Shown: positions 34,539 through 43,619, counted from the stretch's first letter. The stretch: DNA of 64,000 bases from ATM1 sp003577165 (GCA_030263715.1 SZPM01000013.1:1-64000); one strand, 5' to 3'. A program made the numbers and translations. The notes: generated by a model not told the origin, from the sequence alone.

Positions 34539-37500
34539 TTAGTCTGCGGCGCCCGCAGACTTCTGCAGTTCCGTACCGAGAGAGCCGCGCTTCGACCAGT
34601 AGGCCGCGATCGCAAGGGCGACGATGCACACGACCGAAATGGTGATCAGCACTCCATCGCCGAGATCGCGAATCACGATCGGAACGAGAAGGACGGCAAC
34701 GAGGTTCATCACCTTGATGAGGGGGTTGAGAGCCGGGCCGGCAGTGTCCTTGAACGGGTCGCCGACCGTGTCACAGACCACGCCCGCCTTGTGCGCATCC
34801 GATCCTTTGCCTCCGTGGTGTCCATCCTCGATTCTCTTTTTCGCATTGTCCCAAAGGCCGCCGGCATTGGCGAGCGTCACCGCGAGGAGTTGGCCGCTCA
34901 GGATCGCTCCTGCAAGGAATCCGCCGAGCGCTTGCGCGCCCACCAGGTTGTAACTGACACCGCCGATAACAGTCGGTTCTTGCCCGATCGACAAGCCGAA
35001 CGCGACGAGTGCGGGGAAGGCGATGGCCAGGATTCCCGGTCCAAGCAGTTCCTGCTGCGCCGCCTGCGTCACGATTGCAACGCACCGGGCGTAGTCGGGC
35101 TTGCTCGTTCCCGCCATGATCCCCGGATCTGCGGCGAACTGCCTGCGCACTTCACCGATCAACTTGAAACTCGCGCGACCAACAGCGTTGATTGAGAACG
35201 CTGAGAACAGGAAGGGAGCCGCCCCCCCGACCATCATGCCGATGAAGATTTGCGGCAGTTCGAGGCGCAATCCAACGTCGGTCAGCTTGGCTGATTCGAT
35301 GAATGAGTGGAACAGAGCAACGGCGGCCACGACGGCCGTCGCGATCGCGAAGCCTTTCGTGAGCGCCTTCGTCGTGTTGCCTGCGGCGTCCAGAAGTTGG
35401 ACCGCCCTCGTGCCCGACATCTTGCCAGCTTCCTTCTGCTCACCATGCCCAGCCTTCGACATCTCGTACACGCCTTGCGCGTTATCCGAGATCGGTCCAA
35501 AGGTGTCCATCGCGAGAATGTAGCCGGTGGTCGTTAGCAATCCAAGACCGACAAGCGCGATGCCGTAGAAACTCAGCAGGTAGCCACCGTACTCACCGCT
35601 TGGAAAGATGAATAGCGGGGCCAGCAATGACACGACGATCGCGATGACCGACCACACGCTGCTCTCCATTCCGTACGCCATGCCTTGGATGATCATGGGT
35701 GCGGGACCGGCCGAGGATGCAGCTGCCACCTCTCGAACGGGCTTCTTCTCGAAGCTCACAAAGTAGTCGGTGAGTCCCTCGATTCCGAAAGCCATGATGA
35801 TTCCGAAGAAGATGGCGATGAAGAATCGCCACCACTCGACGACGTTGGTCTCGCCCGCGACCGTCAGCCACTTGCCGTCTGGTCGAACCACGGGCTGTTC
35901 GCCGCCCGGCTCCGGCATCTTCACGCGCGACTTGGTGTACTCGATGCTGCCCATCGAGACGAGCCCTTTCTCTTTGAAGCCTTCGCCGAGATTCGTGCGT
36001 TCGATGGCAACGGTCGCACCGGCCGCGGAGAGCTTGTCTCGCAGGTTCGCGGCGGTGTGCGCCGTCGCGCCGGAGAACACCGTGGCGGGCAACTTGGCCA
36101 GCATTGAAGACGCCTTCGCTGTGTCGATGCCGAGTCCCTCGGCGAGCGCCTTCGTCGCCGCGTCCTTGTTCGAGACAGTGGTGACCTTTACGTCGCTCGT
36201 ACCGACGAGCCAGAACATCTCACCGCGAGTGTCCGCGCCGAGTTGGATCTCATGCCTTCCCAGAACCTTCAATTGGCCGCCGCTCTCCAACTGGTCGAGT
36301 TGCATCTTGGAATAGACCTGCCACTGGATCTGCTTCTTGGGGGGCTGCGGAGTCTGCCCGGTCGTATCCGGTGGCGCCTCCATTTCGGTCTGGGTTAGGA
36401 AGATGCCTTCTGCGAGGCCTCGCGAGAACGCCTGCATGACGTTGCCTGCAGCCGACGTCCCCATCACGAAGGTGTAGTTGAGAAGCGGGCTGGTCCTCAG
36501 TTTCTTGACCAGTTCCTCGTCCACCGGGGTCGGCTTCTTGGGAGCAGGCGTGTTCGGCGGAAGGAACTGCTTGTTCGCTTCGTAGGTTTGGAGGTCCTGC
36601 TTGTAGATCGTGTCGATGTGCTCGTTGACCTTATCCGTCAGATCCTTGTGCGATAACGCTGCGAATTCGTCCCTGTCTTTGTCGGTGGCGGCGGCCTCCA
36701 ACTGATCGCGGACGTCCGCCATCGCTCCGAGCGCCTTGATCTCTTCGAACGGAATGACACGAATACCGCCGTGCGTCTTGTTGTCGGCGTCGACGTAATA
36801 CGTCGTGTTGATGTCCTGCATCATGAGGAACGCAAGACCCAGGGTGCCGACGGAAGCGATGATCGCGCTGGAGCGGAAGCCCGAGCGAATCGGCTTCAAA
36901 GGATCGAGGTTCTCATCGTCTTTGCCTCGCACCATGAACACGCCGAGGATCGAGGCGACGATTCCGACGCCGCGGGCCATCAGGGCGAACAGCACGAGTT
37001 TCATCCACGTGGACTGGTCGAAAACGGCCGCTGTCGCTGCGCCCAACACGATTGCAGCGACCAGAGTCACTTCGTAGGATTCGAAAACGTCTGCGGCCAT
37101 CCCCGCGCAGTCGCCGACGTTGTCGCCGACGTTGTCCGCGATCGTCGCCGCGTTGCGAGGATCGTCTTCGGGAATCCCGGCTTCGACTTTTCCGACGAGG
37201 TCGGCGCCCACATCGGCCGCCTTCGTGTAGATGCCGCCGCCGACACGCATGAAGAGCGCCGCGAGCGATCCGCCGAAGCCGAATCCGATCAGCAGCCGCA
37301 TCGCCTCACCGCCGGCAACGAGGAAGATGAGCGTTGCGCCCAACAGGCCCATGCCGACAGTAATGAGGCCGGCAACAGCGCCGCTTCGGAACGCGATTTC
37401 GAGCGCGCTCTTATAACTGGAGAGAGCCGCGTTCGCTACGCGCGCGTTTGCGCTCACTGCCATCATCATTCCGACATAGCCGGCGATATAAGAGGCAAGA

Positions 37501-37937
37501 ACGCCCAATACAAAACAGATGGCGAGCCAAATAGACGCGTCGATCCCGAGGACTTTGATTCCCTCGTAGTCCTGTCGGTATAGCAAGTACAGGCCGACAG
37601 CGAGGACGACGACGAAAATGCCCATCGTCTTGAATTGCCGACGTAAATAGGCCAGCGCTCCTTGTTTGATGGCTGCGCTGACCTCCTGCATCTTCTCGCT
37701 GCCTCCGGGCTGCTTCTGCACCCAGGACATGATCAAGAAGCCGGTCACGATCGCGAGAACGGCTAGCGCGAGCGAAATCCAAAGGAACAGTTTGTCGTTC
37801 GCAGTGAACTGCAGAGACACACCCTCTCCGCCTACGGCGAGGAGCGCGGTCGGAGCGAGCAGGAGCGCGCCAAGAAGCAAGTTTCTTTGCGGCTTGAACG
37901 CGCCCGCAATCTTTCGGAATCGATAAGCCAAGACCAT
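34539..37937 (-). CDS. hppA: membrane proton-pumping pyrophosphatase with a large internal insertion
   Basis: 1132 residues, whereas the family usually has about 660-800. Core motifs are intact: KAADVGADLVGK, IPEDDPRNAATIADNVGDNV, DTFGPISDNAQGVYE and DTVGDPFKDTAGPALNP. GNTTKALTKG near residue 855 has Lys and Thr at positions typical of K+-independent H+-pumps. Between residues ~382 and ~697 a hydrophilic insertion replaces a short loop. Within it, residues ~580-648 (LAKLPATVFSG ... LRDKLSAAGATVAIE) resemble the C-terminal domain of ribosomal protein L7/L12. An extra N-terminal hydrophobic segment is also present. Confidence 0.93.
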   Translation of the reverse strand: MVLAYRFRKIAGAFKPQRNLLLGALLLAPTALLAVGGEGVSLQFTANDKLFLWISLALAVLAIVTGFLIMSWVQKQPGGSEKMQEVSAAIKQGALAYLRRQFKTMGIFVVVLAVGLYLLYRQDYEGIKVLGIDASIWLAICFVLGVLASYIAGYVGMMMAVSANARVANAALSSYKSALEIAFRSGAVAGLITVGMGLLGATLIFLVAGGEAMRLLIGFGFGGSLAALFMRVGGGIYTKAADVGADLVGKVEAGIPEDDPRNAATIADNVGDNVGDCAGMAADVFESYEVTLVAAIVLGAATAAVFDQSTWMKLVLFALMARGVGIVASILGVFMVRGKDDENLDPLKPIRSGFRSSAIIASVGTLGLAFLMMQDINTTYYVDADNKTHGGIRVIPFEEIKALGAMADVRDQLEAAATDKDRDEFAALSHKDLTDKVNEHIDTIYKQDLQTYEANKQFLPPNTPAPKKPTPVDEELVKKLRTSPLLNYTFVMGTSAAGNVMQAFSRGLAEGIFLTQTEMEAPPDTTGQTPQPPKKQIQWQVYSKMQLDQLESGGQLKVLGRHEIQLGADTRGEMFWLVGTSDVKVTTVSNKDAATKALAEGLGIDTAKASSMLAKLPATVFSGATAHTAANLRDKLSAAGATVAIERTNLGEGFKEKGLVSMGSIEYTKSRVKMPEPGGEQPVVRPDGKWLTVAGETNVVEWWRFFIAIFFGIIMAFGIEGLTDYFVSFEKKPVREVAAASSAGPAPMIIQGMAYGMESSVWSVIAIVVSLLAPLFIFPSGEYGGYLLSFYGIALVGLGLLTTTGYILAMDTFGPISDNAQGVYEMSKAGHGEQKEAGKMSGTRAVQLLDAAGNTTKALTKGFAIATAVVAAVALFHSFIESAKLTDVGLRLELPQIFIGMMVGGAAPFLFSAFSINAVGRASFKLIGEVRRQFAADPGIMAGTSKPDYARCVAIVTQAAQQELLGPGILAIAFPALVAFGLSIGQEPTVIGGVSYNLVGAQALGGFLAGAILSGQLLAVTLANAGGLWDNAKKRIEDGHHGGKGSDAHKAGVVCDTVGDPFKDTAGPALNPLIKVMNLVAVLLVPIVIRDLGDGVLITISVVCIVALAIAAYWSKRGSLGTELQKSAGAAD

Positions 37938-37977
37938 AGTAGGATAAGGCCCCCTGACAACTGCGGCAGCAGAATTA

Positions 37978-38005
37978 TCGCCGCAGAAGTTCGCTTCTGC
38001 GGCGA
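37978..38005 (-). terminator. 12-bp hairpin between the zinc-ribbon gene and hppA
   Basis: TCGCCGCAGAAG and CTTCTGCGGCGA form a perfect 12-bp stem around a 4-nt loop (TTCG on the plus strand, CGAA on the minus strand). It lies 26 nt after the stop of the zinc-ribbon gene and 40 nt before the hppA start. There is no clear U tract; it is probably a terminator or processing site. Confidence 0.55.
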
Positions 38006-38031
38006 CGGCTGACTATACCCGAAGGGGGGGT

Positions 38032-38763
38032 CTAAGCCCCTGCGGACGTGCCCAGCGGCCGGAACTCAGCGGTGGCGCCGCTGGCCTCCAATTGAGCCTT
38101 CAACATCTCCGCCTTCCGGCGGTTGATGCCGGTGAGGAGGCTTGCCGGAAGTTCGTCGAGCATCGGCTTGATCTGGTTCCGATTCAGGGCGAGCATGTGC
38201 TGCAGAGAGTTGATCACCGCCTCGCGGTCTCGCCCCAGATCGAGGAGCAACAGTTCGTAGAGGCTGTCGTCGTCGACCCTGGCGAAGCCCTTCGGAGCGT
38301 GCTTCATCTCCCCGGTTCGCGGGTCCAACAACGGGATCTCCCGGCCGCACCCCTCGCAGATGAGGACTTCGGTCTTCTCGGTCAGGTAGTTGAGCGCCTG
38401 GCAAAAGCCGCAAGTAACTCCTGTAACGTCCAGGATGCGGCCGTCGTAAACGGCGACGCGCCTCTCGCAGGAATCGCAGACGAAGTCTTCCGTCGGCGGA
38501 TCGGTGAACACGATCTCATGCGAACAGTACGGGCACGCAACCGTGTAACTCTTCTCTTTTCGCGAGGCGAGAGCCCGGTAGACGGCATACGCGCCGAGCA
38601 GGGGCGCCGCTGCGAGGAAGGGCCAGCTGAAACTCTCGAAGATCCCGCCGTACCGAAGGATCGCGAGGCCGACAAGGACGCACAGAACTCCGATCACCCC
38701 CCAAGTAATGGCGTGCTCCCAGTGAACCTCTACGACGTCGGATCTCTTCTGCGGGGTTGACAT
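38032..38763 (-). CDS. membrane protein with two zinc ribbons and an L7/L12-like C-terminus
   Basis: 243 residues. Two transmembrane helices (residues ~18-62) are followed by two CxxC-CxxC zinc ribbons (CPYCSHEI ... CDSC and CGFCQALN ... CEGC, residues ~75-145). The C-terminal domain (~180-238) has DELPASLLTG and LKAQLEASGATAEF, which resemble the L7/L12 C-terminal fold. A matching segment lies in the insertion of the pyrophosphatase just downstream. No known family was recognised. GGAAG precedes the ATG. Confidence 0.75.
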   Translation of the reverse strand: MSTPQKRSDVVEVHWEHAITWGVIGVLCVLVGLAILRYGGIFESFSWPFLAAAPLLGAYAVYRALASRKEKSYTVACPYCSHEIVFTDPPTEDFVCDSCERRVAVYDGRILDVTGVTCGFCQALNYLTEKTEVLICEGCGREIPLLDPRTGEMKHAPKGFARVDDDSLYELLLLDLGRDREAVINSLQHMLALNRNQIKPMLDELPASLLTGINRRKAEMLKAQLEASGATAEFRPLGTSAGA

Positions 38764-38796
38764 GTGCTCTTCCTTTGAAGACGGGCCGGGAAAATT

Positions 38797-39459
38797 CTAC
38801 TCAAACGGCTTGTCTACCGGGGGCTTCGGCCGGACTTTCGAGAGTGGAACTGCCGAGGCGACCTGGGCCGTAGCCGCGTCGAGCATCGCAACGACGTGAA
38901 GCAGGAACATCCCGCCGATGGTGGCCCAGCCTGCCGTCGTCAGTTCCGGCAGCTTCGGGCGCCGGTCCATGCCGAATGCAAAGGTGAGAGCCAACAGTAC
39001 GGCCTCGAGCAGCAGAAACGCAAACCCCTTCGCGAACTCGCCCTTGGCCAATTGACCCGTTCCGGGCAGGAGCATGCTGAGAACCATCGCAGCCCCGAAG
39101 CGCCGCTTGTTCGCCTCTACGTCCCCCCCGGAGAGAAGCGCCCCCTCACTCAACAGGCGCTGGGCCTCGATGTCCACAGCCGTGGTCCGAAAGACTAAGT
39201 CCGCGTGTTTCTTCTCCGTGCCGACCCGCCCGGGGTTCTCGTCGATGATCTTCTTATAGAGGCCGATCGCCTCTTTGAATTGGCCCTGAGCCGCGAGGTC
39301 GTCGGCCTGCGCTTCGAGCGCGTTCGGGTGAGATGGGAACTCCTCCAGGAGCGTGGCCAACTCTGACTTCGCCTCTTCGTCTCGGCCTGCCTTGCGAAGC
39401 GCCGTTATTCGACCCACCGCCGAAGCGATCTTCTCAACTGCGGGGTCGAACTCGAGCAT
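38797..39459 (-). CDS. TPR membrane protein of unknown function
   Basis: 220 residues. TPR-like helices cover residues ~10-85 (AQGQFKEAIGLYKKIIDENP). Then come a hydrophilic linker and two or three membrane segments (AAMVLSMLLPGTGQLAKGEF, FLLLEAVLLALTFAFG, GGMFLLHVVAMLDAAT). The LPGTGQL stretch resembles small membrane domains found in bacterial TM2-like proteins. It begins 2 nt after rsfS, so it belongs to the obg-nadD-rsfS transcript. Confidence 0.7.
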   Translation of the reverse strand: MLEFDPAVEKIASAVGRITALRKAGRDEEAKSELATLLEEFPSHPNALEAQADDLAAQGQFKEAIGLYKKIIDENPGRVGTEKKHADLVFRTTAVDIEAQRLLSEGALLSGGDVEANKRRFGAAMVLSMLLPGTGQLAKGEFAKGFAFLLLEAVLLALTFAFGMDRRPKLPELTTAGWATIGGMFLLHVVAMLDAATAQVASAVPLSKVRPKPPVDKPFE

Positions 39460-39461
39460 CG

Positions 39462-39827
39462 CTATGCCTCGTATTCCGGTCGTTTGGGCATGGACTCCCA
39501 GAGGGACTCGAGGTCATAGAACTGTCTTTGCGACTCGAGCATAACGTGGCAGATGACGTCGCCGAAATCCAGGAGCACCCATCCCGTTTCGGCTCCTTCG
39601 ACGCGAAGCGGTCGTCGCTTCGCCTGGCGCATCTTGTCTTCGATTCGCCCCGCGATGGCTCGGACGTGGGTGTCGGAATTGCCGCTGCAGACGATGAAGT
39701 AATCGGCGATGGAGGTTTTGCCCCGAACGTCCACGGTTTCGATTCGCTCGGCCTTTGCCTCGTCGGCTATGTCACAGATGGCTGTCACGATCGCCTCGGA
39801 ACCCTGTGACTTCGTGGCCTCACTCAT
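39462..39827 (-). CDS. rsfS: ribosomal silencing factor RsfS
   Basis: 121 residues of the Iojap/RsfS family. Motifs: TVDVRGKTSIADYFIVCSG, GWVLLDFGDVICHVM and YDLESLW. It binds ribosomal protein L14 and blocks subunit joining when nutrients are scarce. It overlaps nadD by 8 nt, and the nadD-rsfS pair is widespread. Confidence 0.95.
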   Translation of the reverse strand: MSEATKSQGSEAIVTAICDIADEAKAERIETVDVRGKTSIADYFIVCSGNSDTHVRAIAGRIEDKMRQAKRRPLRVEGAETGWVLLDFGDVICHVMLESQRQFYDLESLWESMPKRPEYEA

Positions 39828-40401
39828 ACAGACGGTGCTTCACTATCGTACTGACGACCTCCGGCGGAATTAGGTGCGCCACCGACTTGCCGGTGCGTAT
39901 TTTTTCACGGAGAACGGTCGAAGAGATGTCGATCGCGGGACCGGATAACCAGGTCACCACATCGCGGATTCGGTCCGAGAGGTGAGGGAAGCTCCGCGCA
40001 TCGTAGCCGGGCCGCTTTGCGGCCGCAATTGAGGCCAATCCGGCGATCCGCTCCGGGTCTTTCCAAAGGTGGAACTCAAGTAAGGAGTCGCAGCCGACGA
40101 TCAGCGTCAATTCGACGCCGGGGGCCGCGTGCGCTTCGAGGAGGTCGACCGTGTAACTGGGCGGCTCACGGCGCAGGTCGGTGTCTCCCGCGCGGACGCC
40201 AACGAGGTCCGCCGTTGCGGCGCGGACCATCTCAAGCCGCAGGTTGGCCGGGGCGGAAGATTCGCCAGTTTTCAGCGGCGACACACGCGCAACCTCGAGG
40301 ATCACTTCATCCAGACCCAGTTGCTCCTGCGCCTCGATGGCAAGCCGCAAGTGTCCGATGTGAATCGGATCGAAACTGCCCCCAAGAATCCCGCGCTTCA
40401 T
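39820..40401 (-). CDS. nadD: nicotinate-nucleotide adenylyltransferase
   Basis: 193 residues. The nucleotidyltransferase motifs are GILGGSFDPIHIGHLRLA and ISSTVLREKIRTGKS. It converts nicotinate mononucleotide to deamido-NAD+. Its ATG overlaps the obg stop by ATGA. Confidence 0.95.
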   Translation of the reverse strand: MKRGILGGSFDPIHIGHLRLAIEAQEQLGLDEVILEVARVSPLKTGESSAPANLRLEMVRAATADLVGVRAGDTDLRREPPSYTVDLLEAHAAPGVELTLIVGCDSLLEFHLWKDPERIAGLASIAAAKRPGYDARSFPHLSDRIRDVVTWLSGPAIDISSTVLREKIRTGKSVAHLIPPEVVSTIVKHRLYE

Positions 40402-41738
40402 CGCTCCTCTGTGAAAGTGAACTCGATGTCACCGATCACGACCGTGCATCCCTCGGTCGCGCCCTGGCTCTTCAGGGAGTCGAGAATGCCCAGCCGCTTG
40501 AGCCGCTTGTGAAGGTACAGAAGGGCCTCCGGGTTGTCCAAGTTCGTCATGGCCGCCATCCGCACGATCTGGTCTCCGACGACGCGGAAAACGGGTCCCT
40601 CTGCGACCACGGTCCACTCCGGCACGTCCGTGACGACTGGCTTCGGCACAACGATCGGAACGCGCTGAGACCCCTCCTTCGATCTCGCCTCGCGGACGAG
40701 TTGCAGCAGCCGATAGAGAAGCGGCTCCAGACCTCGGTTCGTCGCAGCGCTGATCGGGAAGACCTCGAGGCCCTCGACTTCGAGGTTCTGTCGGATGGCT
40801 TCGGCCTCCCCATCGCCAATCAGATCAACCTTGCTCAAGGCGGCCATCGCAGGCTTTCGATCCAGGTCGGGCGAAAAGGTCGTGAGTTCCCGCCGGATGA
40901 GGCGCAGGTTCTCGAGGGGGTCCGAGCCGTCCACGGGCGCGCACTCCACGACGTGGAGAATGCCGCTCGTCCTTTCGACGTGCTTCAGGAAGGAGTGGCC
41001 CAGCCCCCGTCCCTCGCTCGCGCCCTCGATCAGTCCAGGCAGATCCGCCATGACGAAGGAATCGTCGTCAACACGGACGATGCCGAGGTGCGGGCGCGTC
41101 GTTGTGAACGGATAGGCGCCCGTCTTGGGTCTGGCTGCACTCACGGCCCTGATCAGAGTCGACTTGCCGGCGTTTGGCAAACCCACGAGGCCGATGTCCG
41201 CAAGGAGTTTCAACTCGAGCCGGAGTTTCTTATCTTCGCCGGGCTCACCCTTCTCGGCGAAGGTAGGCGCCTGCCGCACGCTGGACGTGAACCTCACGTT
41301 GCCCTTTCCGCCCCGCCCCCCCTTGCAGACGATCTGCCTCTGCCCGTCCTCGACGAGATCGGCCAACAGGTCGCCGGAATCGGCGTCGCGAACGACGGTG
41401 CCTATTGGAACGTTGAGTTCGATGGAACTTCCGTCCTTGCCTGTCCGCTCCGAACTCCGGCCGGGCTGGCCGTTGCCGGCTCTAAATCGCTTCTGATAAT
41501 GGAAGTCGAGCAGCGTGGACTTTGCGGAACTCGCGACTAGCACGATGTCACCACCCCTGCCCCCGTCTCCACCATCGGGTCCGCCCCTAGGCACGTGCTT
41601 TTCTCGCCGGAACGTGGCGGCGCCGTCCCCGCCCCGGCCGGAGTGGACCTCGATCACAGCCTCGTCGACGTAGTCCTGGCTCACGCTCGGTTCGAGAATA
41701 CCGTTCGAACCAAGGGGATAACGTGCCCGTGCCAACAT
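40398..41738 (-). CDS. obgE: GTPase Obg/CgtA
   Basis: About 446 residues. The glycine-rich Obg domain (HSGRGGDGAATFRREKHVP, GGDGGRGGDI) precedes a GTPase domain (GLPNAGKSTLI, DLPGLIEGAS, SKVD). A C-terminal OCT domain follows. It acts in 50S assembly and the stringent response. ATG 41738 is chosen because a -10-like TACTCT lies 10 nt upstream; the frame reaches 41771 with weaker starts. Confidence 0.95.
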   Translation of the reverse strand: MLARARYPLGSNGILEPSVSQDYVDEAVIEVHSGRGGDGAATFRREKHVPRGGPDGGDGGRGGDIVLVASSAKSTLLDFHYQKRFRAGNGQPGRSSERTGKDGSSIELNVPIGTVVRDADSGDLLADLVEDGQRQIVCKGGRGGKGNVRFTSSVRQAPTFAEKGEPGEDKKLRLELKLLADIGLVGLPNAGKSTLIRAVSAARPKTGAYPFTTTRPHLGIVRVDDDSFVMADLPGLIEGASEGRGLGHSFLKHVERTSGILHVVECAPVDGSDPLENLRLIRRELTTFSPDLDRKPAMAALSKVDLIGDGEAEAIRQNLEVEGLEVFPISAATNRGLEPLLYRLLQLVREARSKEGSQRVPIVVPKPVVTDVPEWTVVAEGPVFRVVGDQIVRMAAMTNLDNPEALLYLHKRLKRLGILDSLKSQGATEGCTVVIGDIEFTFTEER

Positions 41739-41747
41739 ACCGACTGA

Positions 41748-41754
41748 TAGAGTA
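41748..41754. promoter_or_regulatory. overlapping divergent -10 boxes between obg and a membrane protein gene
   Basis: TACTCT (minus, 41749-41754) lies 10 nt before the obg ATG. TAGAGT (plus, 41748-41753) lies 8 nt before the TTG at 41762. The two starts are only 23 nt apart, so a nearly symmetric element may drive both directions. Confidence 0.4.
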
Positions 41755-41761
41755 GGAACGC

Positions 41762-42178
41762 TTGTCCGCACACTGGATCCTCTTCACGTTAGCCGGAATG
41801 CTCAGCCTGGGCTGGAGCCTGATCAACGGCGTCCACAGGCGGAACCCGAAGTACAAGCAGACGGTAATCGAATCCGCGATCAAGGTTCCCCCTTTCTCCC
41901 GGCGCAGGCTTCTTCGATTGGTCGCCCCCACCCGATTGCGGGACCGGGCCAATCACGCGACCGTGATCGCCGGATGCTGCTTCATCATCCTGTTCCCCGT
42001 GACCCTGGGGACGATCCTGTTCGGAGTGGTGGGATGGTGGCAGGCCCCACTGATCGTTGGTGCCGGCAACCTGATCGGCGCCTACCTCGGCGAGTTCACC
42101 TTCAACTCATTCGGGTGTGGAGTCGACCTGCCAGCTGAAGCCAATCGGAGCGACTCACCTGGTGAGCCCGCGCAGTAG
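41762..42178 (+). CDS. small membrane protein of unknown function
   Basis: 138 residues. An N-terminal hydrophobic helix (ILFTLAGMLSLGWSLIN) is followed by a basic loop (SRRRLLRLVAPTRLRDR) and a long hydrophobic stretch of two helices (CCFIILFPVTLGTILFGVV, PLIVGAGNLIGAYLG). No family was recognised. The TTG start has AGGAA only 3 nt upstream. The last 77 nt overlap the rsmA 3' end on the other strand. Confidence 0.6.
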   Translation: MSAHWILFTLAGMLSLGWSLINGVHRRNPKYKQTVIESAIKVPPFSRRRLLRLVAPTRLRDRANHATVIAGCCFIILFPVTLGTILFGVVGWWQAPLIVGAGNLIGAYLGEFTFNSFGCGVDLPAEANRSDSPGEPAQ

Positions 42179-42956
42179 GGCTTAGTCCGGTCTCATTCAC
42201 CGCATCGAGCGCGTCGGCCCTGGGTACTCCCCCGGTGACGAGATTGGAAAGAAGCGTCCTCCGAGGGTGCAGGAAGGCCGCTTTGAGCAAGGTCTGGATG
42301 TCAGGAGTGGGCGGAAGTTCGACGGCGAGGGCATAGACCACCGAGTCCACCGTTGGCTGCGGCACGAAGTTGCTCCGTCCCACGCGCGTGGTGCCTCGAA
42401 CCGTAAAGGTGATGTCCAACAGGGCGGCGAGATAGCCGCGTGCGCTCTGCCCCGGCTTAGCGAACAGCCGGCTGCCGGCCTCCCGCTGCATCATGACCAC
42501 GGCGAAATCGAAGGCATCGCTTACCGCGCAGAACCGCTCCAAGAGCCTCGTGGTCAGGTTATAGGGGAGGTTGGAGACGACGGCTCGCGGGAGAGGAAGG
42601 GGAGCCAGAAGCGTCCGAAGGTCCACCTCCAGGGCGTCTCCAACGACGACCTCAGCGCCGGGCGCTGTACGGCGGACGACCTGCGCCAGTTCTGGGTCCA
42701 CCTCCACCGCGACGACGGGCCCGAGTCCCACGAGGCGCGACGAGATGGGGCCCAAGCCAGGGCCGATCTCAAGGAACGAACGGGCTGGAAGCGCGGACGC
42801 GACGATGTCGTCGGCTAATGCCGGGTTACAGAGCCAGTGCTGGCCCCTGCCCTGCTTCGCTTCGATGCCGTACTCTCGGAGGAGCCTCCGGAGCGATTCC
42901 GGTTCGGCCGGGTCGAGCCTATCCGAGGATGTGGACCCGAACGTTTCGGCGTCCAA
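42102..42956 (-). CDS. rsmA: 16S rRNA dimethyladenosine transferase
   Basis: 284 residues (KsgA family). Motifs: KQGRGQHWLCNP, FLEIGPGLGPISSRL for SAM binding, and VVSNLPYNLTTRLLERF, the NLPY catalytic motif. It dimethylates two adenines in helix 45 of 16S rRNA. TTG 42956, inside the end of the G5-3D gene, is used because no ATG, GTG or TTG occurs in frame for the next ~35 codons. Confidence 0.95.
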   Translation of the reverse strand: MDAETFGSTSSDRLDPAEPESLRRLLREYGIEAKQGRGQHWLCNPALADDIVASALPARSFLEIGPGLGPISSRLVGLGPVVAVEVDPELAQVVRRTAPGAEVVVGDALEVDLRTLLAPLPLPRAVVSNLPYNLTTRLLERFCAVSDAFDFAVVMMQREAGSRLFAKPGQSARGYLAALLDITFTVRGTTRVGRSNFVPQPTVDSVVYALAVELPPTPDIQTLLKAAFLHPRRTLLSNLVTGGVPRADALDAVNETGLSPTARAHQVSRSDWLQLAGRLHTRMS

Positions 42957-43551
42957 ACTTGAGCGCCTCCGTATGGGTTTGGAAGCACAGGTCTATCCGG
43001 TTGCCCTTGATGGCGCCGCCGGTGTCTCCGGCGATTGCGAATCCGTACCCTTCGATGAACAGCATCGTCCGCATCTTGATGACCCGCGGATCCACGGCTG
43101 CGATGCCGTGTCCTGCCCGCATGCCGATGGCCGTGCGAGTCGGGTCTCCCGATCCACAGCACGATCCCGGGCAATAGGCTGACGCCTTCATCGTCACGAC
43201 TTTCTGCCGAACGAACGAGCCCCTCGTCGTGGCCACGGACGGCCTTCCGATCGAGATGACGGCGCTTACCGGCGGCTCTGTCGTCTCCCAGAGAACCTGG
43301 GTCTTGACGATCTTGCCTCCGACGCGCACTTCCTGGATCATGGACAGCTTCGTGCCGTCCCGGCCGTCGCGAATCTTCTTCATGCGACCCGGAGACAGAG
43401 TCCGGTCGAACTCATACACGACCTGGTAGGGAACAGCGGACGTCTTCAGCACCGAGACGTAGGTCGGCCCACCCGGGCTCGTCGGCGCGACGTTGCCGGT
43501 CAAGGTGGCGGTAGGCGCGATGATAACCGTCGCGATTACAGCAGCAAGCAT
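42919..43551 (-). CDS. exported G5-3D domain protein (YabE/RpfB-like)
   Basis: 210 residues. After an N-terminal hydrophobic segment comes a G5 domain at ~40-120 (YVSVLKTSAVPYQVVYEFD, IQEVRVGGKIVKTQVLWET). A C-terminal 3D domain follows, with the conserved aspartates in IAAVDP, AGDTGG and NRIDLCF. Such domains occur in lytic transglycosylase-like cell-wall enzymes. The place next to rsmA mirrors the Bacillus yabE-rnmV-ksgA cluster, although rnmV is missing here. GGAGGAGG precedes the ATG by 4 nt. Confidence 0.85.
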   Translation of the reverse strand: MLAAVIATVIIAPTATLTGNVAPTSPGGPTYVSVLKTSAVPYQVVYEFDRTLSPGRMKKIRDGRDGTKLSMIQEVRVGGKIVKTQVLWETTEPPVSAVISIGRPSVATTRGSFVRQKVVTMKASAYCPGSCCGSGDPTRTAIGMRAGHGIAAVDPRVIKMRTMLFIEGYGFAIAGDTGGAIKGNRIDLCFQTHTEALKFGRRNVRVHILG

Positions 43552-43619
43552 TTACCCTCCTCCAAGTCGTAGCGATTCAGCCTGACCTAATTGCCAAGCC
43601 TCGTTGAAACCGTCGCGCC

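Noticed and set aside
40017..41540. A 507-codon plus-strand ORF over nadD and obg
   Set aside because: Both minus-strand genes have complete family motifs, and this frame shows none.
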